Below are positions 36,785 through 49,017 of a stretch of 64,000 nucleotides of DNA, in pieces. Both the position numbers and the translations under genes were made by a program. The notes beneath the pieces are model-generated. The model was not told the origin of the DNA, did not search any database, and was given only the letters and a program-made list of their open reading frames with translations. Every line of letters begins with the position of its first letter. Positions within the stretch are counted from its first letter, which is position 1. This stretch comes from Himantopus leucocephalus (taxonomy: Eukaryota > Chordata > Aves > Charadriiformes > Recurvirostridae): positions 8,473,420 through 8,537,419 of the forward strand of contig RSEF01000019.1 in assembly GCA_003993805.1 (NCBI GenBank). The letters run 5' to 3'.

Positions 36785-39700
36785 GTGGTGCTGAAGTTTT
36801 CCCGCAGTCCATACTGTGGCTGGTTATTTAAAGTATCAGCATCACACTGTGACTGCTGGGCTGTTCGTCACGCACGCGACAACATGGCCATTAGTGCTCA
36901 TGCTTCAGGACACACGTGCTCCCCAAGGAAGGGCACGATCTTCCCTGCTCCAGTCGCCATGGTTTTACTGTAATGTCCTTGCAGCGTTTGTGCTTGGGTT
37001 GTTGCAAAGGCAGTAGCAGCAGGCTTGAATGCTTGGGTAACAGGTGATACTCCTTCCGTGAAAATCTTCGCTTAAAATCCAGCGGTAGATCCTAAGTGTC
37101 TCAAATTAAATGCCTCCAGACTGCGGGGTAGTTCCCTGTCCCAGCTGGGCTGATGGGACCCTGCTTTGCAGCTCTGCTCACCCTGTCGTGGGCAGAGGGG
37201 CAGGCAGCGGTGCGTGCGAATAAATACCATCAGCGTGGTGCTGCCGACGGGACTGGGGCGCCTGCTCTCCATGGGCTCAGCCCGCCGGGCTGCTGCCAAG
37301 CGGCGCTTCCCTGCCCTGCGCCCCCGTCCCCTGCCCCTTTCCATCCCTGTCGGAAGCGTTCAGTGCTGTTATATCATTTACTCCTTCGAGCTGGAAGATG
37401 ATGTTTGCATCATGTCATATGAATTTTTCATAAAGACAGAAAAACAGCCTAATCTTGTGAGCTTTGAGTCTTGGTAGTGGGTAATGGCTTTGATTTAAAG
37501 CATTTTGTCTTAATGATAGTTATATTGGAAATTTCCTGCTGCTTTCAAGCACGTGTAGTTATTATCATAAACACTGATGGTAGAAATGCCTGCCAAATTG
37601 TGCATGGCTGTTTATGGTAGATGAGAGAGTCATCCAGAAATTAGAGCGCTGGATCAACAAGTTGTCAAGACGGCTGGTTGTACAGAAAGCCACCCCGGGG
37701 CCGGTGGGACAAGGCAGGAGCGAGGAGGGCCTTGGAGGAAAGAAGTGCTGGCGGTGACCAGCACTGGGTGTAGAAAATGCTTGGTGTGAGATTAAAAACG
37801 AATTTCTGATGAGAAGGAGCTGCTTTAGAAGAAGCTGAGGAGTACAGGGGGAGGGCAGTCCCTTCCCAGGCAGAGCACTCGGGATGAGGAGCCCTCTCCG
37901 GGAGGTGCAGGTGGCGATCGACTGCCATGAGATGGGTCTCTGGGAGCGTTGGTGTAGTACTGACCAACCCACACACGCAGCCGTGGGGGACGCATCGCTG
38001 CGGGGTGCAGGCAGGGGACGTGGGCGCCTGCCGATGGGGAGAAGCTGGGGCGGCTCCAGCCGGCTCCGTTCTGCTCTCGGCTGCTCTCTCAAGTGCAAAA
38101 TGTATTTCTGGCTGTCATAACGGTGCGCTATATCTCATCCTGAAGTATCCTGCCTCTTCTCAAAGAGGAAATCCAGTAAATCGTGGTGGTTTCTTTCAAA
38201 CATGAGGGTTTTCTTGCCTGTGCACCATGGCTGGGAGAGCAGCCACGAGTTTCTCCAACCGCATTTTGCACCGTTCTTCACCTTTCTTTTATATTCATAT
38301 TTGTTATGTGTTTAAAAAAAGGAAAACCCCAGGAGTTAATGGTGAAGAAACTGCTGTGGGAGCCAGTCCTCCCCCCACAACGGTGTTTAAGTCTTTGGGG
38401 TTTGGTGCTGAAGGAGAGGGAAAAGTGTCACCGAAGGCTCCGCATGGGCTGGGGGGGGGGACAGCGGTCCCCGTGCAGTGCCTGTCTGACACCTCTGTAC
38501 ATATTTCACCTGGTTTGTTTCCTTTGAAATACAACGTACTTTAGTGGTGCTTGAAGTGTTGTTTTGTCGTCACATCTAATTTACTAGGCCCTCAGGGACT
38601 GACCATCAGCCCGGTACCACGCAAGTTCTCCTTGTAGGACAGTAACGTCAAAATCCTTACATTTCTTCTCCCTTTTCCTCCCACTTTCCCTTCATCATTC
38701 ACGGCTGAATTGAGTTTATTTGGGTGGGATTCCAGCATCCGACTTGTTGTGCTTTACCCAGCTGCCCTCTCCGCCCCGCAGCGAGGCGTTTGGATCCTCG
38801 TTAGTGTAATACGTCGGTCACTAAGGCAAATGCCATAATGAATCCTGCCTTAGAAATTTCTCAAGAGTTCATCGAAAGAGAGTTTATCTTTCAGTGGTGA
38901 CCTTTCTTGTTGAACGCGGATTAATGTATGAGCAGGGTCTGTGTTAACACGGCAGTTTGCAGGAGAAGGCACTTGATAAGCGAGCTCCAGCGAGCTCCGT
39001 CCCTGCTCCCAGCAGAGCGTTTCATAGCACCGAGCCTCCTGCCTCTGCATGAACCCGGGCTGCCGGCTGCCTTTGGGGCTCCAGCTCTCGGCTCCTTGAC
39101 ATAAATCACTTATTGTCTGAATGTTGCGTTGAGAAGCATCTTACACGCATGTTAAATGTGGATAAAGACAGCTCTGCTAAAGGATGCCAAGATGAGGTAG
39201 TAATAAAATAGCCTTGCTCGTTGAAGCACTGTCTTGAGGTTGTGGATGCATTTTAAAATTCTCTCCAAATTTATATTTATTTTAGCAGAAAGACTTTCAG
39301 TATGTTCTCCGTTGAGGAGATGCAGCTTGGCAGAGGAGAGGGTGCAGCAAACGTGCACGGTTGCACCAAACACGTCCCCCAGACGAGGCCCCGCATCGGC
39401 ACATGCTGCAGCAGGGAAGTACAGCAGACCCTGTTTTTTGCCATAGCAAAACCTGACCGCTCTAAATACTAAACGCCGGCAGTGGTTTGTGGCAAGGCAC
39501 CGAGTCTAAGGTCCTTTTAGCCGTTTCCAGCCCTGTCAGCAATGGCATTTCTCTGTCTCTTCCCATCACCACTGGAAGATGGAGACAGTACCGATGATTG
39601 TTGTGACTCTCCCAACTCCACCATCGTGGACACTTTGCATGTAAAAAAAGCCTGTTCTGGGGAGCCTCTATGAACCCATGTTTACTTCAGCATCTTGTGC

Positions 39701-42700
39701 CCCATCTCACTTTCCCTTGCTGCTTTTCAGTGCTCCCCAAGCCACCACGGCGCTGGGCAGGGTACAGCAGGTAGAGACTGTCCCTCTGGCCTGCAGGCAA
39801 ACGTTCATTTACTGATCAAAATTCACGGGCTTGGAGTCTTTTCCATAAGAAAAACCACAGCAAATTCAAAGTGAAGCAAACACTACATTACATTCCGTGT
39901 TCCCGTCACTGCCACATCTCTTGGCTGCTGTCTCCTGATCTCCATAGCGTAGGAAGGAGCTTCTGTAACCCAGAGGGTTGCTGTGGGGCTGAAGAAGATA
40001 AAAGTTGGTTAGCTGTGACTTACAGGCACATGGAATCTTTTCCTTATCTCTCCTGACCTTGAACTATCACAGGGCTTCCTGGTGACACTTGGGATTGTAA
40101 ATTAGGTGCAGGGAAAGCCTTGGGTTGGAGGCACTTAGGTGCAGCCTCAGAGCTGTGAGAACGTCCGGTGCAGGATGGTTTCCTGTGCAATTGGTTGGTA
40201 AATTGGACCTGAACCTTTCGGAGCATGTTGGAAATGGGCACTTTGACTTTCTGGGTGCTGGCGGTCTTTGGAAGGGGAGGAGTTGGCCCTGCCGACCCCC
40301 AGGCAATGCTGAATCAGTCTGATGGGTCCTCGTGGCAAACCAAATTCAGGAGATACTCGGTCAGTTTGGTGAGTACCTCTGGTGGGACCAGGCAAGAGGT
40401 TGGGCTTTGCTCCTGATCCCCATTGACTGGCATCAAGACGTGGTCAGTGGTTCCCTCCCCTCTCCTGGGACAGCACAATCCCCTGCTGTTTTTTCAGCAA
40501 CCTGCTTCCGAACTTCTGCCCTTAATTATTTCCTGTGCTGACCGCAGGATGTCGGTGCCCAGGGGGGTCGTCTCAGATTCCTTCCAGCCTGCAAGGCATC
40601 AGTCTTAGTGCTCTGCGATTCCTGCAGCTCGCAGCAGCCACGGCTCTCGGACAGCTTCCACCTCCTCCGGCGACTGAGCCGACATGAGGAACTTTGTCAT
40701 AAAGATACATGTCTCCAAAGAGTCTTAAATTTTCTTTGAGGACTGAAAGAGTATCTGGAGCCTGGAGAATTTTTGAGGGAGGGGTTCTTCTTCATTTTAG
40801 TCTTAGATTGTTCCAGGTTTGTGTAAAACAAATTTGTTTCCAGGTATTTCTTAGCAGAACGCATCACATTTTGCATTTCGGGAAAGTCGTTCAAGGTCCC
40901 TTTGCTGTTGTTTCAAAGCGATGCTCAAAGCGCCTCTGGCTCCAGGTGAGCTCATGTGCAGCTATTGTAAGAAGACAAGTATTTAGCAACTCACCATGGC
41001 TGAGTGAGTCGTTAAAATACGGCTTTCAGAGGAGTGCTTAGCCTCCTGGTAATTACGAGAGCTTTTCTGTTGCATGTATTGGGTCTGGAGCAAAGTGTCA
41101 GCTCTGTGAAAGCTTCCAGCCCTCTCTACAGCGTGTTCCGGGCAGCTGTTGAGCAGGCGGTGCGGAGCGGTGCCGGGGCATCCCCGGCCTCCGCGCGGCA
41201 GTTCCCAGGCGATGGAGCGGCAGGCGTGCTTTCGGCATGCCCCTTGTCCCGCAGGCACTCCTGTGAGCAGTGTGGAGTGTTCAGCTGATGCTCAGTGGAT
41301 AGAGAAATCACCTTTTTCTTACATTATGTACCCACAATCAGAAGGACTTTTGAATAACCAGTGGCCAGCTCTTTCTGCGTGTATGAAAGCTGGTGTTTCC
41401 AGTCTTAGAGATGTCAATGACAGTGGCCGGGGTGGGATGTCTGCGGGGACATCCCCCTCTCTGCGGCTCCTCAGCCTCCATTTGCAAGGTTTCAGGACGT
41501 AGCAAAGCATGTCCCCTTGTCACCCGTGCACGGTTCTGTGGTTGCAGGTCAATGACACAGAACTCTCCCTCTGGGTGCCACAGTGGACATCACCATGACA
41601 CGGCATCACCACGGCCCATCAGCGCGTGGCGTGCGCTGTTCCTGCCCGCAGTGGACACGGCGGCCGGTGGCTGTGGGCATCGCATGGGCAGTTGCCCGGG
41701 GCTGAGGCCAGTCCCTGCTCCTGGCCCCGAGGCGGTGGGGTGCGATGGGCTCCCCTGGCCCTGCCGCCGGGGTTTGCGGGCGTATTTTACTGACAGGATC
41801 CCCCCTTGCCGTGTCCCTCTGCCACGCTCCTGCCTTTGCTCAGAGCGACCAACTGGGTTTTCTGTGTGCCTTGGCAGTAAAGCTCGCATCCATTTTATTG
41901 AAGCAGAAGGAAGAAAAGGGGAAAAAAAGTGCTAGCTTATAGTAATAAAGGGCTTTTGAACATCTCAGCTGGATATTTTTCTTCGTGAGTGAGAAGGCCA
42001 AATGTTATCTTGACATTTAATCTTTAATAATAAAAAAGGCGCTTTGTTTGCCAGTGAATTCCAAAAACTGTTTACTCTCTCATGCCTTATTTCTTTTAAC
42101 TTGCTAGCTTAGATGTCCTACTTACTCTCCCCTGCTACCAGTTCAGAGCTGCATTAAATCGTTTATTTTGTAAAATTTACTTTCCTGTCATTGCAGAGCC
42201 AACAGCTGCCGGGTTGACTTTTTTTGACCAGTTAATTAATTCGTTTGAAAAAAGCGGGGAGGACGTCTCGGGAGGGCGGTGCAGGGGGAAGGGGCCAGGG
42301 CAGGAGAGGTGGTGGCCCAGCAGCCAGCCCGGCCTGAGCCCACCGCAGCCCACGAAAGGTGCTGCCGAAGCCGTCCCTGGGGCTGCCCTCGGGGAGCGAG
42401 CAGGGCTTTCTCCCGGGCTGGTCTCCATCCCCAGTAAAACCCTGCGGTCGGTCAGCGCGGCTCTGACCTGTGGGCTAGCAGCCGAGGGTTACTGCAGGCT
42501 ATCAAACTTTATAAACCCTTTTTAGTGCTTAATGAAGATAGGCGGGAAGTCGCAGCCAGAGGAAAAGGCTGAAGAAATCTTGGCGTGGCCTCAAACGTGG
42601 AGGTGACGGGCTCTGCCGCGGGTCGGGTGCCTGGTTGTACTGATACCCGCGGCGCCCGGCTGGGGCTCCCGGGGACGCTGCAGTGTTCGCTGCCACCGCC

Positions 42701-43547
42701 GCTGGACTTGAGCAGCGCGCTCAGCCCCAGTAACCGGGAGGCTCGCGGCCAGCCGTTAGCCGTTTGCAGTGTGTGCCTCGGCGCTGCCGGTACCCGCTCG
42801 TGGCGGGGATGCGGCGGGGATGCGGTGAGACGCTAGTGGGTGCGGGCAGGCAAGTCTCCGTGTGCTTCCGAAGGACCTTTCGAGTACCACCCGGGTGTAG
42901 CGCCAGCTTCCTGCAAGCCATTTCCATCCAGCTCCTCCTAGTCCACTAACTTTTCTTTTGCATTGAAACTTCTTACTCATAAATTTTACATCCAAGAGCA
43001 ACTGTGAGAAATGCCAGAAGCCTGATCATCTAACATGCTTTAATATCTAAATTTATTCTTTAGTATCATTCTTATTTACATTGTTTTTCTGTCTCAAAAA
43101 AAAAAAGGGGGGAGGAAAAAAATAAAATTTTCTTTTACTTCCACATTAGGAGGTGAGTTGTCATACACCCTCTGGAATTCTTTTTTGCTTTTGATCTTTA
43201 TTTATTTGTTTAATTTTGGTTGATGTCCCAAGCATGGTTTTGGAGACGAAGGTAGGTCTTCGCTCTCCAAATCAAAAGGAAAAAAATTAAATAAAAAACA
43301 CTCTACTTGGTCATACTAAAAAAGAAAAAAAAATCCAAACTGTTCCATTCCATACCATTTAAAGAAAAAAAAAAATCGACTATTGAACTATTTCTGTAGC
43401 TTACTGATTTAAAAGGGCGGGTTTTTTTCAAAAGTATCGAATGGATCCAAAAACAATTTTCCTAGACGCGATTGAAGTAATTTGCTGTCAACATTTTAAT
43501 ATCAATATTACCACAATGTGTAGTCTCAAACTAGTTCCTTTGTAGTT

Positions 43548-43883
43548 TGCATGGGATGTGAATGCTGTCTCGGCGTGCCCAGACCTAGAGAACTTGTTAC
43601 TACTGCATGAGCATCAAGTCAGATGTTGAAAAATATCTATTATATTTTGTGATAATTTGGTGAAAATGAGCACCTCCAGTCTCTGGTTGCAGTAGCGTGT
43701 TGAATGATTGTTCTTTTTTTTTTATATATATCCATATATATATTTTTGGAGCTCTAAGCTTCGTAGTAGTACGGGCTGACTCTTATCCAGTACTTGCTCT
43801 CCTATCGCATGGCCTTGGTTAAGTGTTAGAAGTTGGGCCTAGGCTGTTTATTCTGGTGTTTGGCTTTGTAATAACGGTGCATG
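43548..43883 (+). promoter_or_regulatory. MSI2: Three TGCATG (RBFOX-type) motifs upstream of the Pro/Gly-rich exon
   Basis: TGCATG occurs at 43548-43553, 43604-43609 and 43878-43883; the last is about 45 bases before the acceptor at 43927. RBFOX proteins bind UGCAUG, and upstream sites usually favour exon or splice-site skipping. The next exon has two usable in-frame acceptors, so the motifs are well placed to affect that choice. The motifs are seen directly; the link to splicing is inferred. Confidence 0.4.
43722..43744. repeat. Short AT-rich (TA)n tract
   Basis: This is an imperfect TATATATA...CCATATATAT tract after a T run, in the AT-rich end of the large intron. It is low complexity only. 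Confidence 0.7.
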
Positions 43884-43927
43884 CCCGGCGTCTGGCCTCA
43901 TACCCAGCTTTATTCTCTGCACACCAG

Positions 43928-43981
43928 TCTTGAATAGCTACAGTGCTCAACCGAATTTTGGCGCACCCGCTTCCCCGGCAG
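43928..43981 (+). other. MSI2: Optional 54-nt segment between tandem acceptors
   Basis: An internal acceptor TTCCCCGGCAG ends at 43981; using it would start the exon with GC TCC AAC and yield ...[12 protein letters not shown]. The 54 bases removed encode 18 residues ([18 protein letters not shown]) and keep the frame. The 18-residue difference equals that between the 328- and 346-residue mammalian forms as I remember them. The internal acceptor's pyrimidine tract is short, so the relative strength of the two sites is uncertain. Confidence 0.65.
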
Positions 43982-44136
43982 GCTCCAACCCAGCCCGACC
44001 CGGAGGCTTCCCCGGGGCCAACAGCCCAGGGCCCGTCGCGGACCTCTACGGCACGGCCAGCCAGGACTCCGGCGTGGGTAACTACATAAGCGCCGCCAGC
44101 CCGCAACCGGGCTCCGGCTTCGGCCACGGGATCGCC
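43928..44136 (+). CDS. MSI2: MSI2 exon: Pro/Gly-rich C-terminal segment
   Basis: This 209-nt exon begins after CACACCAG and joins a phase-1 G to TC to give Val. It encodes [18 protein letters not shown], then [40 protein letters not shown] and [12 protein letters not shown], and ends in phase 0 at GCC before GTAAGTACC. It is the Pro/Gly/Ser-rich disordered tail of Musashi-2. From memory, mammals read DLYGPAS where this sequence reads DLYGTAS. The part after 43981 is strongly GC-rich at third codon positions, unlike the upstream exons. Human MSI2 of 328 residues lacks the first 18 residues encoded here, and the mouse 346-residue form has them (from memory), so both acceptors are probably used. 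Confidence 0.96.
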
Positions 44137-45905
44137 GTAAGTACCGCGCGCGCCGGCGCCCGAGCCGCCGCCCCCGCTTCTCGGTCAAGGGGAGGGGGTT
44201 CATTGTTTGATGACGTTGGGAGGGGGGGTTTGTTGGGTTTTTTTGTTCATTGTGACCTGACGGCAAGCGTGGCGCCTTGCTGCCGTAGCCTGCTAGAGCT
44301 GTCCCCAACCCACTGGAGCTGCCAATGGGCAGCCAAATGCTAGAGTTCCCAACTTGGCTGGAAACGCTCGTCTGACGCCTTCTGCAGTCCAGACTTGACA
44401 CATTTCCAAAGGAAATATTTAATAACCGTGGGCTTTAAAGTTTCTGCTTATCTATACGGGCTTTATGTCAGCCCAACCACCCGTCCTGGCTCATGTGCCC
44501 ATTTGCAGACAACGCGCCGGTCCCTGCTCCCACCTAAACGAGCAAAAAGCGGCTCATTAACGGAGCTGGTGGGACCCCAGGGCTGCCCACAGCCACCCCG
44601 GCAACGGGACGGCCGTCCCACCACAGGGCTGTCCCACTCCCCACTGCCCATCCCTCTAACTGCAGCATCCCTGGGGACTGGCGTGGACGCTGGCATTTGC
44701 TGACCGCCTGGGTCACTTCCAGCCCGTTACGGCATCGCTAACAGTCCTTAAGATCTGCAGGTTACGAGTAAGTCGCTTCCGTTTTGCTGTCACGTCATTG
44801 GAAAAGTCCCTCTTTAACGCGGCGTGGGTCTGCAGTCTCACTAATGACGGGCAACGGAGATTTGCTTAACAAAGCTGCATGCTGGTTTTCAGGTCGCGCT
44901 GTTTTACCTGTGTGTGTTAGCATGAATGTGGTTGGACCTCTTTGGTGGCTGTCAGTCTCCCAAGCGGAAAAACTGCAAATGAAGTTGTTTCCCTCTTCGT
45001 AGTAAAACGATGAGATTTTTTTTTCCCCCTCTCGTACAATAAACCTGGCAATGTACAGAGGGCTCCCCCAAGATCCCTCAAACCGAGCGGAGAATTTCAC
45101 TCTCTGACCGAATCGGATGAGTGGGGGGAGCGGGAGCGTAGTGCAGACAAAGTTCCTGAAACTGTGTTATTTTTATTGCATAAGCAACCAGTCCCCAAAA
45201 AGACAAAAAAGCCCTGCTGCCTGTGCCTTTGTGCTCAGTTCCTGTCCCGGTCCTGCCCCTCCCGTGGTCACGCCAGGGACTTGACAGTCCCTTCGGATCA
45301 ATTCTAGTCCCAAACGTGCAATATTATCGCTCTGCTAAGAGCTACAGCAATTTAAACTGCCATCTCTCACCACTTCCAACACCTCTTATTTCCATTTTTC
45401 ACCTAAGGAGAAAAAGACCTGTTTGTTCTTGAAAACTCGGGCACTTTGGCCTCGGTGTCATCCCGATTTTTCAAGTAGCAGGGTATGAGGTACGAGCCTG
45501 GAGATCCGGATTTGTCTGCACTGACACTTCTCCGAAGAACAATTTTGGATTTGACTTGCAGATTGGCAGCCTCTTAATTCCCCCCAATAACTGCAAAGAA
45601 GCCTGGAGCTTTTTTTACATATATATTTCCTTAACACTCTCCATTTACTAACCCTGGTTTAAAAATAAAGAAGGGAAACCCCAAAGCTTATTTTTGCAAC
45701 CGGGGGAATGAGAAGATTACGGTCTCGGAAAGGTAACCCTAGGGTCCAGCACACCACGGCCCTGGTGACCAGAAGAGCTCTCGGAAGTACCTGTTCATGC
45801 TGGCAACACAGTCTTTCAAGTCCTTTGATAATTTCTTGCCAAAATTAATAATCATCTGTTCCCATGTATAGAGCACTGATGAACTTAACAATTGTACAAT
45901 TTTAG
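44137..45905 (+). other. MSI2: MSI2 intron (about 1.8 kb)
   Basis: This intron has donor GTAAGTACC and acceptor ACAATTGTACAATTTTAG. It starts CpG-rich, continuing from the exon, and becomes AT-rich towards the acceptor. The AT-rich parts at 44740-45110 and 45590-45900 may be conserved non-coding sequence. No repeat or other gene was found. Confidence 0.85.
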
Positions 45906-45947
45906 GGACCTTTGATTGCAACGGCTTTTACAAATGGATACCATTGA
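45906..45947 (+). CDS. MSI2: MSI2 last coding exon, C-terminus and stop
   Basis: After the acceptor AATTTTAG (phase 0) the sequence encodes GPLIATAFTNGYH followed by TGA at 45945-45947. This is the invariant C-terminus of vertebrate Musashi proteins as I recall it, and it closes the long isoform. The five coding exons in the window together give about 166 residues (148 with the internal acceptor), leaving about 180 residues, the two RRMs, upstream. That matches the 346- and 328-residue forms of mammalian MSI2. Confidence 0.97.
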   Translation, partial: GPLIATAFTNGYH

Positions 45948-45983
45948 AACGTTACACATGGTTGGTTGCCATCTCACTTGGAG

Positions 45984-48248
45984 GTATTACAGTATATACC
46001 ATTTGTACTTTGTGCTAAACTACCATCTCCCCTATATTTACTTTAAGTGAACAATTTTTTATCTTCATTTCGTCTTTCCTTGGCCTTTAATCATTCCTTT
46101 CTGTGATTTATGTTATTCAAATCAATCTCACGGGTTGGAAACTGGAAGACAGATCGGGAGCTAAACCCCCCAAAAGTCACGTTTTCATATTCACGACACT
46201 CAGTGCAATAATTCGGAGAGCCAAAAAACCCCGCAGAAAAACCAGCGATCCCAGAAACCTGCGGGGAAAGGACCAAGTGCCAGCTGACAGCGTCCCGATG
46301 GGGATTACGGACCTGCTACCAACGCGCAGGTCTAAAAATAGACGAGCCACACTGCTTTCTTACACAGAAACCATCATTCTTAATTAAGTGCTATACCAAA
46401 TATTACAGCTAAAAGATAACATTGTAACTAGTAACCATAGAGCAATTATCAAGATTAAAAAAAAAAAAAATTAAACCTAAGCAAATTAAATTAAAGACAT
46501 TACCTGAGTAATGCGTCCTTGGATCGCTGCCAGTTTCCTACCCTTTGAACTAAGCTCCAGCTAATTAAATGTTTAAATTTTTTTATTATTTTTTTTGGCC
46601 TTTGGCATATTCATCTTTGCAAACAAGTATTCTTACACCGAGAAGAGAGTAGATTAGAACAGTCAGTCAGTGAAAAACAGAAGTTACCCCCATTAAACGG
46701 CGCAGGTTTGCCTGTAGAGCTCTGAGTCCGTCCAGACAAATGTAATGGAGGTGACAGATTTTATTTCTCTGCCTTTTGCCCGGCACTACCTGATCAACGT
46801 CACGCGTTTTACTTTCAAAATGGGTGTATGAAATGAGAATTACAGTTAGTCAAGGGGCTGGGAACTGTGGAAAACATTTGGAGGCTTTAAATTATATAAA
46901 AACAGGTTTATACCTAAATACTAGTGGGTAAAGGGGTTTTCTATTTACTCTTCATCTGCCCACACACCCCCAAGATTACCTGAAATTGTTCCATCAATTG
47001 ATTTGCTCCACCAAGCAGTATTTTTTATGGGAAAGAAAAAAAAAAAAGTGGCATAAGCACTCTTGCTTTAGTCCCAGTTATTATTTGCACGTATCGGTGT
47101 ATGTTCACAGATCAATTTGTCAGAATCCTTCACGTTTTGTGGGCCGTCAGCCTGTGTAATAACGAGGTGGTACGCGGCGCCGGCTGGAGACCTGAGCAGA
47201 ACATCATCATTCACGCTCATAACGCTGCGATGAAGGCAGTGTTCATCAGATTAATGTATTGTAATCATTTTACACTTACCACAACACATCAAACTGTAAC
47301 CATCATTTACTGGCCAGTGTTAAGTCTCAAACCATTAATGACTTAAAAACAGAGAGTGCTTTTAATGTTGCTCATTACTAATTAAAATAGATTTTGAGAG
47401 GAGGAAATGAGCCTTATTATTAATTCCTCAAGGACCGCTGAGTTTGAAATTCTTACTGCGGCGGCGCATGCCGAGGCGTCGGGTCCCTCGCCCGCCCCCG
47501 CTCCCCGCGGCAGGATGCGCAGTTGGGCCGACGTGGGGCAGGGACCGGCCGGTCCCGTCCCGCACACCCGCGGGGCGCTGGTGCCGCATCACCTTTGTTT
47601 GGGGACGGGTTTTGGAGGTCACCCCCAAAAACATGAGACCAGGGTGCGCTCCTCGCCGCAGCCAGCCCTGCGAGCGGCCGCCCGCAGAAACAGTCCCCTA
47701 ATATTTATTTCCCCCTCGACGTTAAGCAGAGCGGTAGAAGCTGGAGCCTCCGTTATAAAATAAATCACCACCACCGCAGTGTGCCCCTGTAAAAGTTGTC
47801 ACCTTTCAAGTACTTTAGCCGTGCCTTCAGAAAAAACTCATTTTACCGAAGCCTTGTAAATCCCTGGCGTAACAGACGCCTGAGGAACAGTTTTTCTCCT
47901 TCCGATACATCAAGTCGCGTTTTATCGCTGCGAAAGCGGAGCAGCGCAGAGCTGACCCCGGGCTCCGGGCCGAGCTGGCGCGCTGCGCCCCGCGGGGATG
48001 GAGCTGGACCCCGTGGGCAGCGCAGACGTTAAATCCGCTCTCCCGCCGTGGCGGTGCCAGGACAGGCTCTGCGTTTCAGCCGGGCGGCTCCGCATTCACC
48101 CTTGGCGCGGATCGGAGCGCGCCGCGGCTTTGCACAGCGTTTGCCAACGCTTTGCCGGGGGGGGTGGGGAGGGGGTTGTTAAAAATCCCAATTGCCCTCC
48201 GTTAACTGGCGCTCTCCTCCGTGTCCCGTGTCTGCCTTCTCCCCGCAG
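45984..48248 (+). other. MSI2: Possible intron within the 3' UTR
   Basis: A good donor CTTGGAG|GTATTA lies 36 bases after the stop, and a strong acceptor (CTGCCTTCTCCCCGCAG after a CT-rich tract) ends at 48248. The segment between is mixed, with a GC-rich half, while sequence after 48400 looks like U-rich UTR. The junction would be under 50 nt from the stop, so it would not trigger nonsense-mediated decay. The alternative is one continuous exon with a compositional island. An AATAAA at 47759 inside it would then be a proximal signal. Confidence 0.45.
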
Positions 48249-49017
48249 AGTCTCTCTGGATGTCCGGGCAAGACGGGGCGAAGTTTCTGACCGGGCCCAC
48301 GTTTGGGTGATCTCATCAGACTTTGAGCACGACATCATCACTGATAACGCAAACAAACGGGAGGTGGCACTCGACGGACTTAGGTTGTTTAAAATCTCTC
48401 TCATCATCTCATGAATCTGCTGTACTATAAAAACAACAGCTTTTAAAAGTATGTATATAAAATCCATTTCTTGTTCGTTTTATTTTCTTGATGGGTTCCC
48501 CCCCTCTTTTTAAACCTCTCCAAACCACATTTTTTCGTAGCATTTTGACATAGTCTCGTAGCCACGTAGTTCTAATTCTTTGTGTATCTAGCAAGAGCCT
48601 AACCATAGTGTAACTGTTATATTAAGGAGTTTCTTTCGTTTTTCTTTCCCCCCCTTCCTTCTCCCTTCTGTTTTACGTAGTCGTTGTTGCTTAAAGGATG
48701 CTGAGATGGTGACAGGAGTCTCAGCCGCCGGGACCGGCTCTGCGGCCGCCGAGGGTGGCGGGGGGAGCAGAGCCGGCGGCGGGCACGGTTTCGGGGTGGC
48801 CTTGCAGGGCGCGGGGGGGCGCGGGTGAGCAGCAGGTTCTCTAGCCCTTCTTTTCGTTTGTGGCGTCTTCGTTAACCTAATTCTATCTATTTTCGGCAAT
48901 AAGGCAAGGACTACAAACTTTTTGTGCGTCCTTTTTCTATAAGTGCTTTTTTTTGTTGAAAGAGGTGATATAAGGTTTTTTGAAATTGTGAAGAAATTCT
49001 GAAGAAAAAAAAAATAC

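Larger units (their letters stand above)
25004..43927 (+). other. MSI2: MSI2 intron (about 19 kb)
   Basis: This is the largest intron in the window. It contains a CpG-rich patch soon after the exon (25376-25615), T/G-rich low-complexity DNA (26600-26690), a poly-C run (28612-28635), one CR1 element (31569-31859), and AT-rich blocks that look like conserved non-coding DNA (29150-29720, 30540-31080, 33560-33690, 34690-35080, 36690-36800). The region 43020-43900 just before the next exon is AT-rich and carries three TGCATG motifs. Apparent frames at 40060-40620 and 41140-41940 match nothing I recognise. No extra exon with both splice sites could be supported. Confidence 0.75.

Noticed and set aside
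40060..40620. Overlapping open frames that might be a retroelement or pseudogene fragment
   Set aside because: No reverse transcriptase, gag or LTR motifs and no CR1 tail could be found, so it remains plain intron.
25004..43927. Extra cassette exon like the longer tails I recall from some fish and frog Musashi proteins
   Set aside because: I found no segment with matching residues and both splice sites in this intron by eye; a translated search with those proteins would be decisive.
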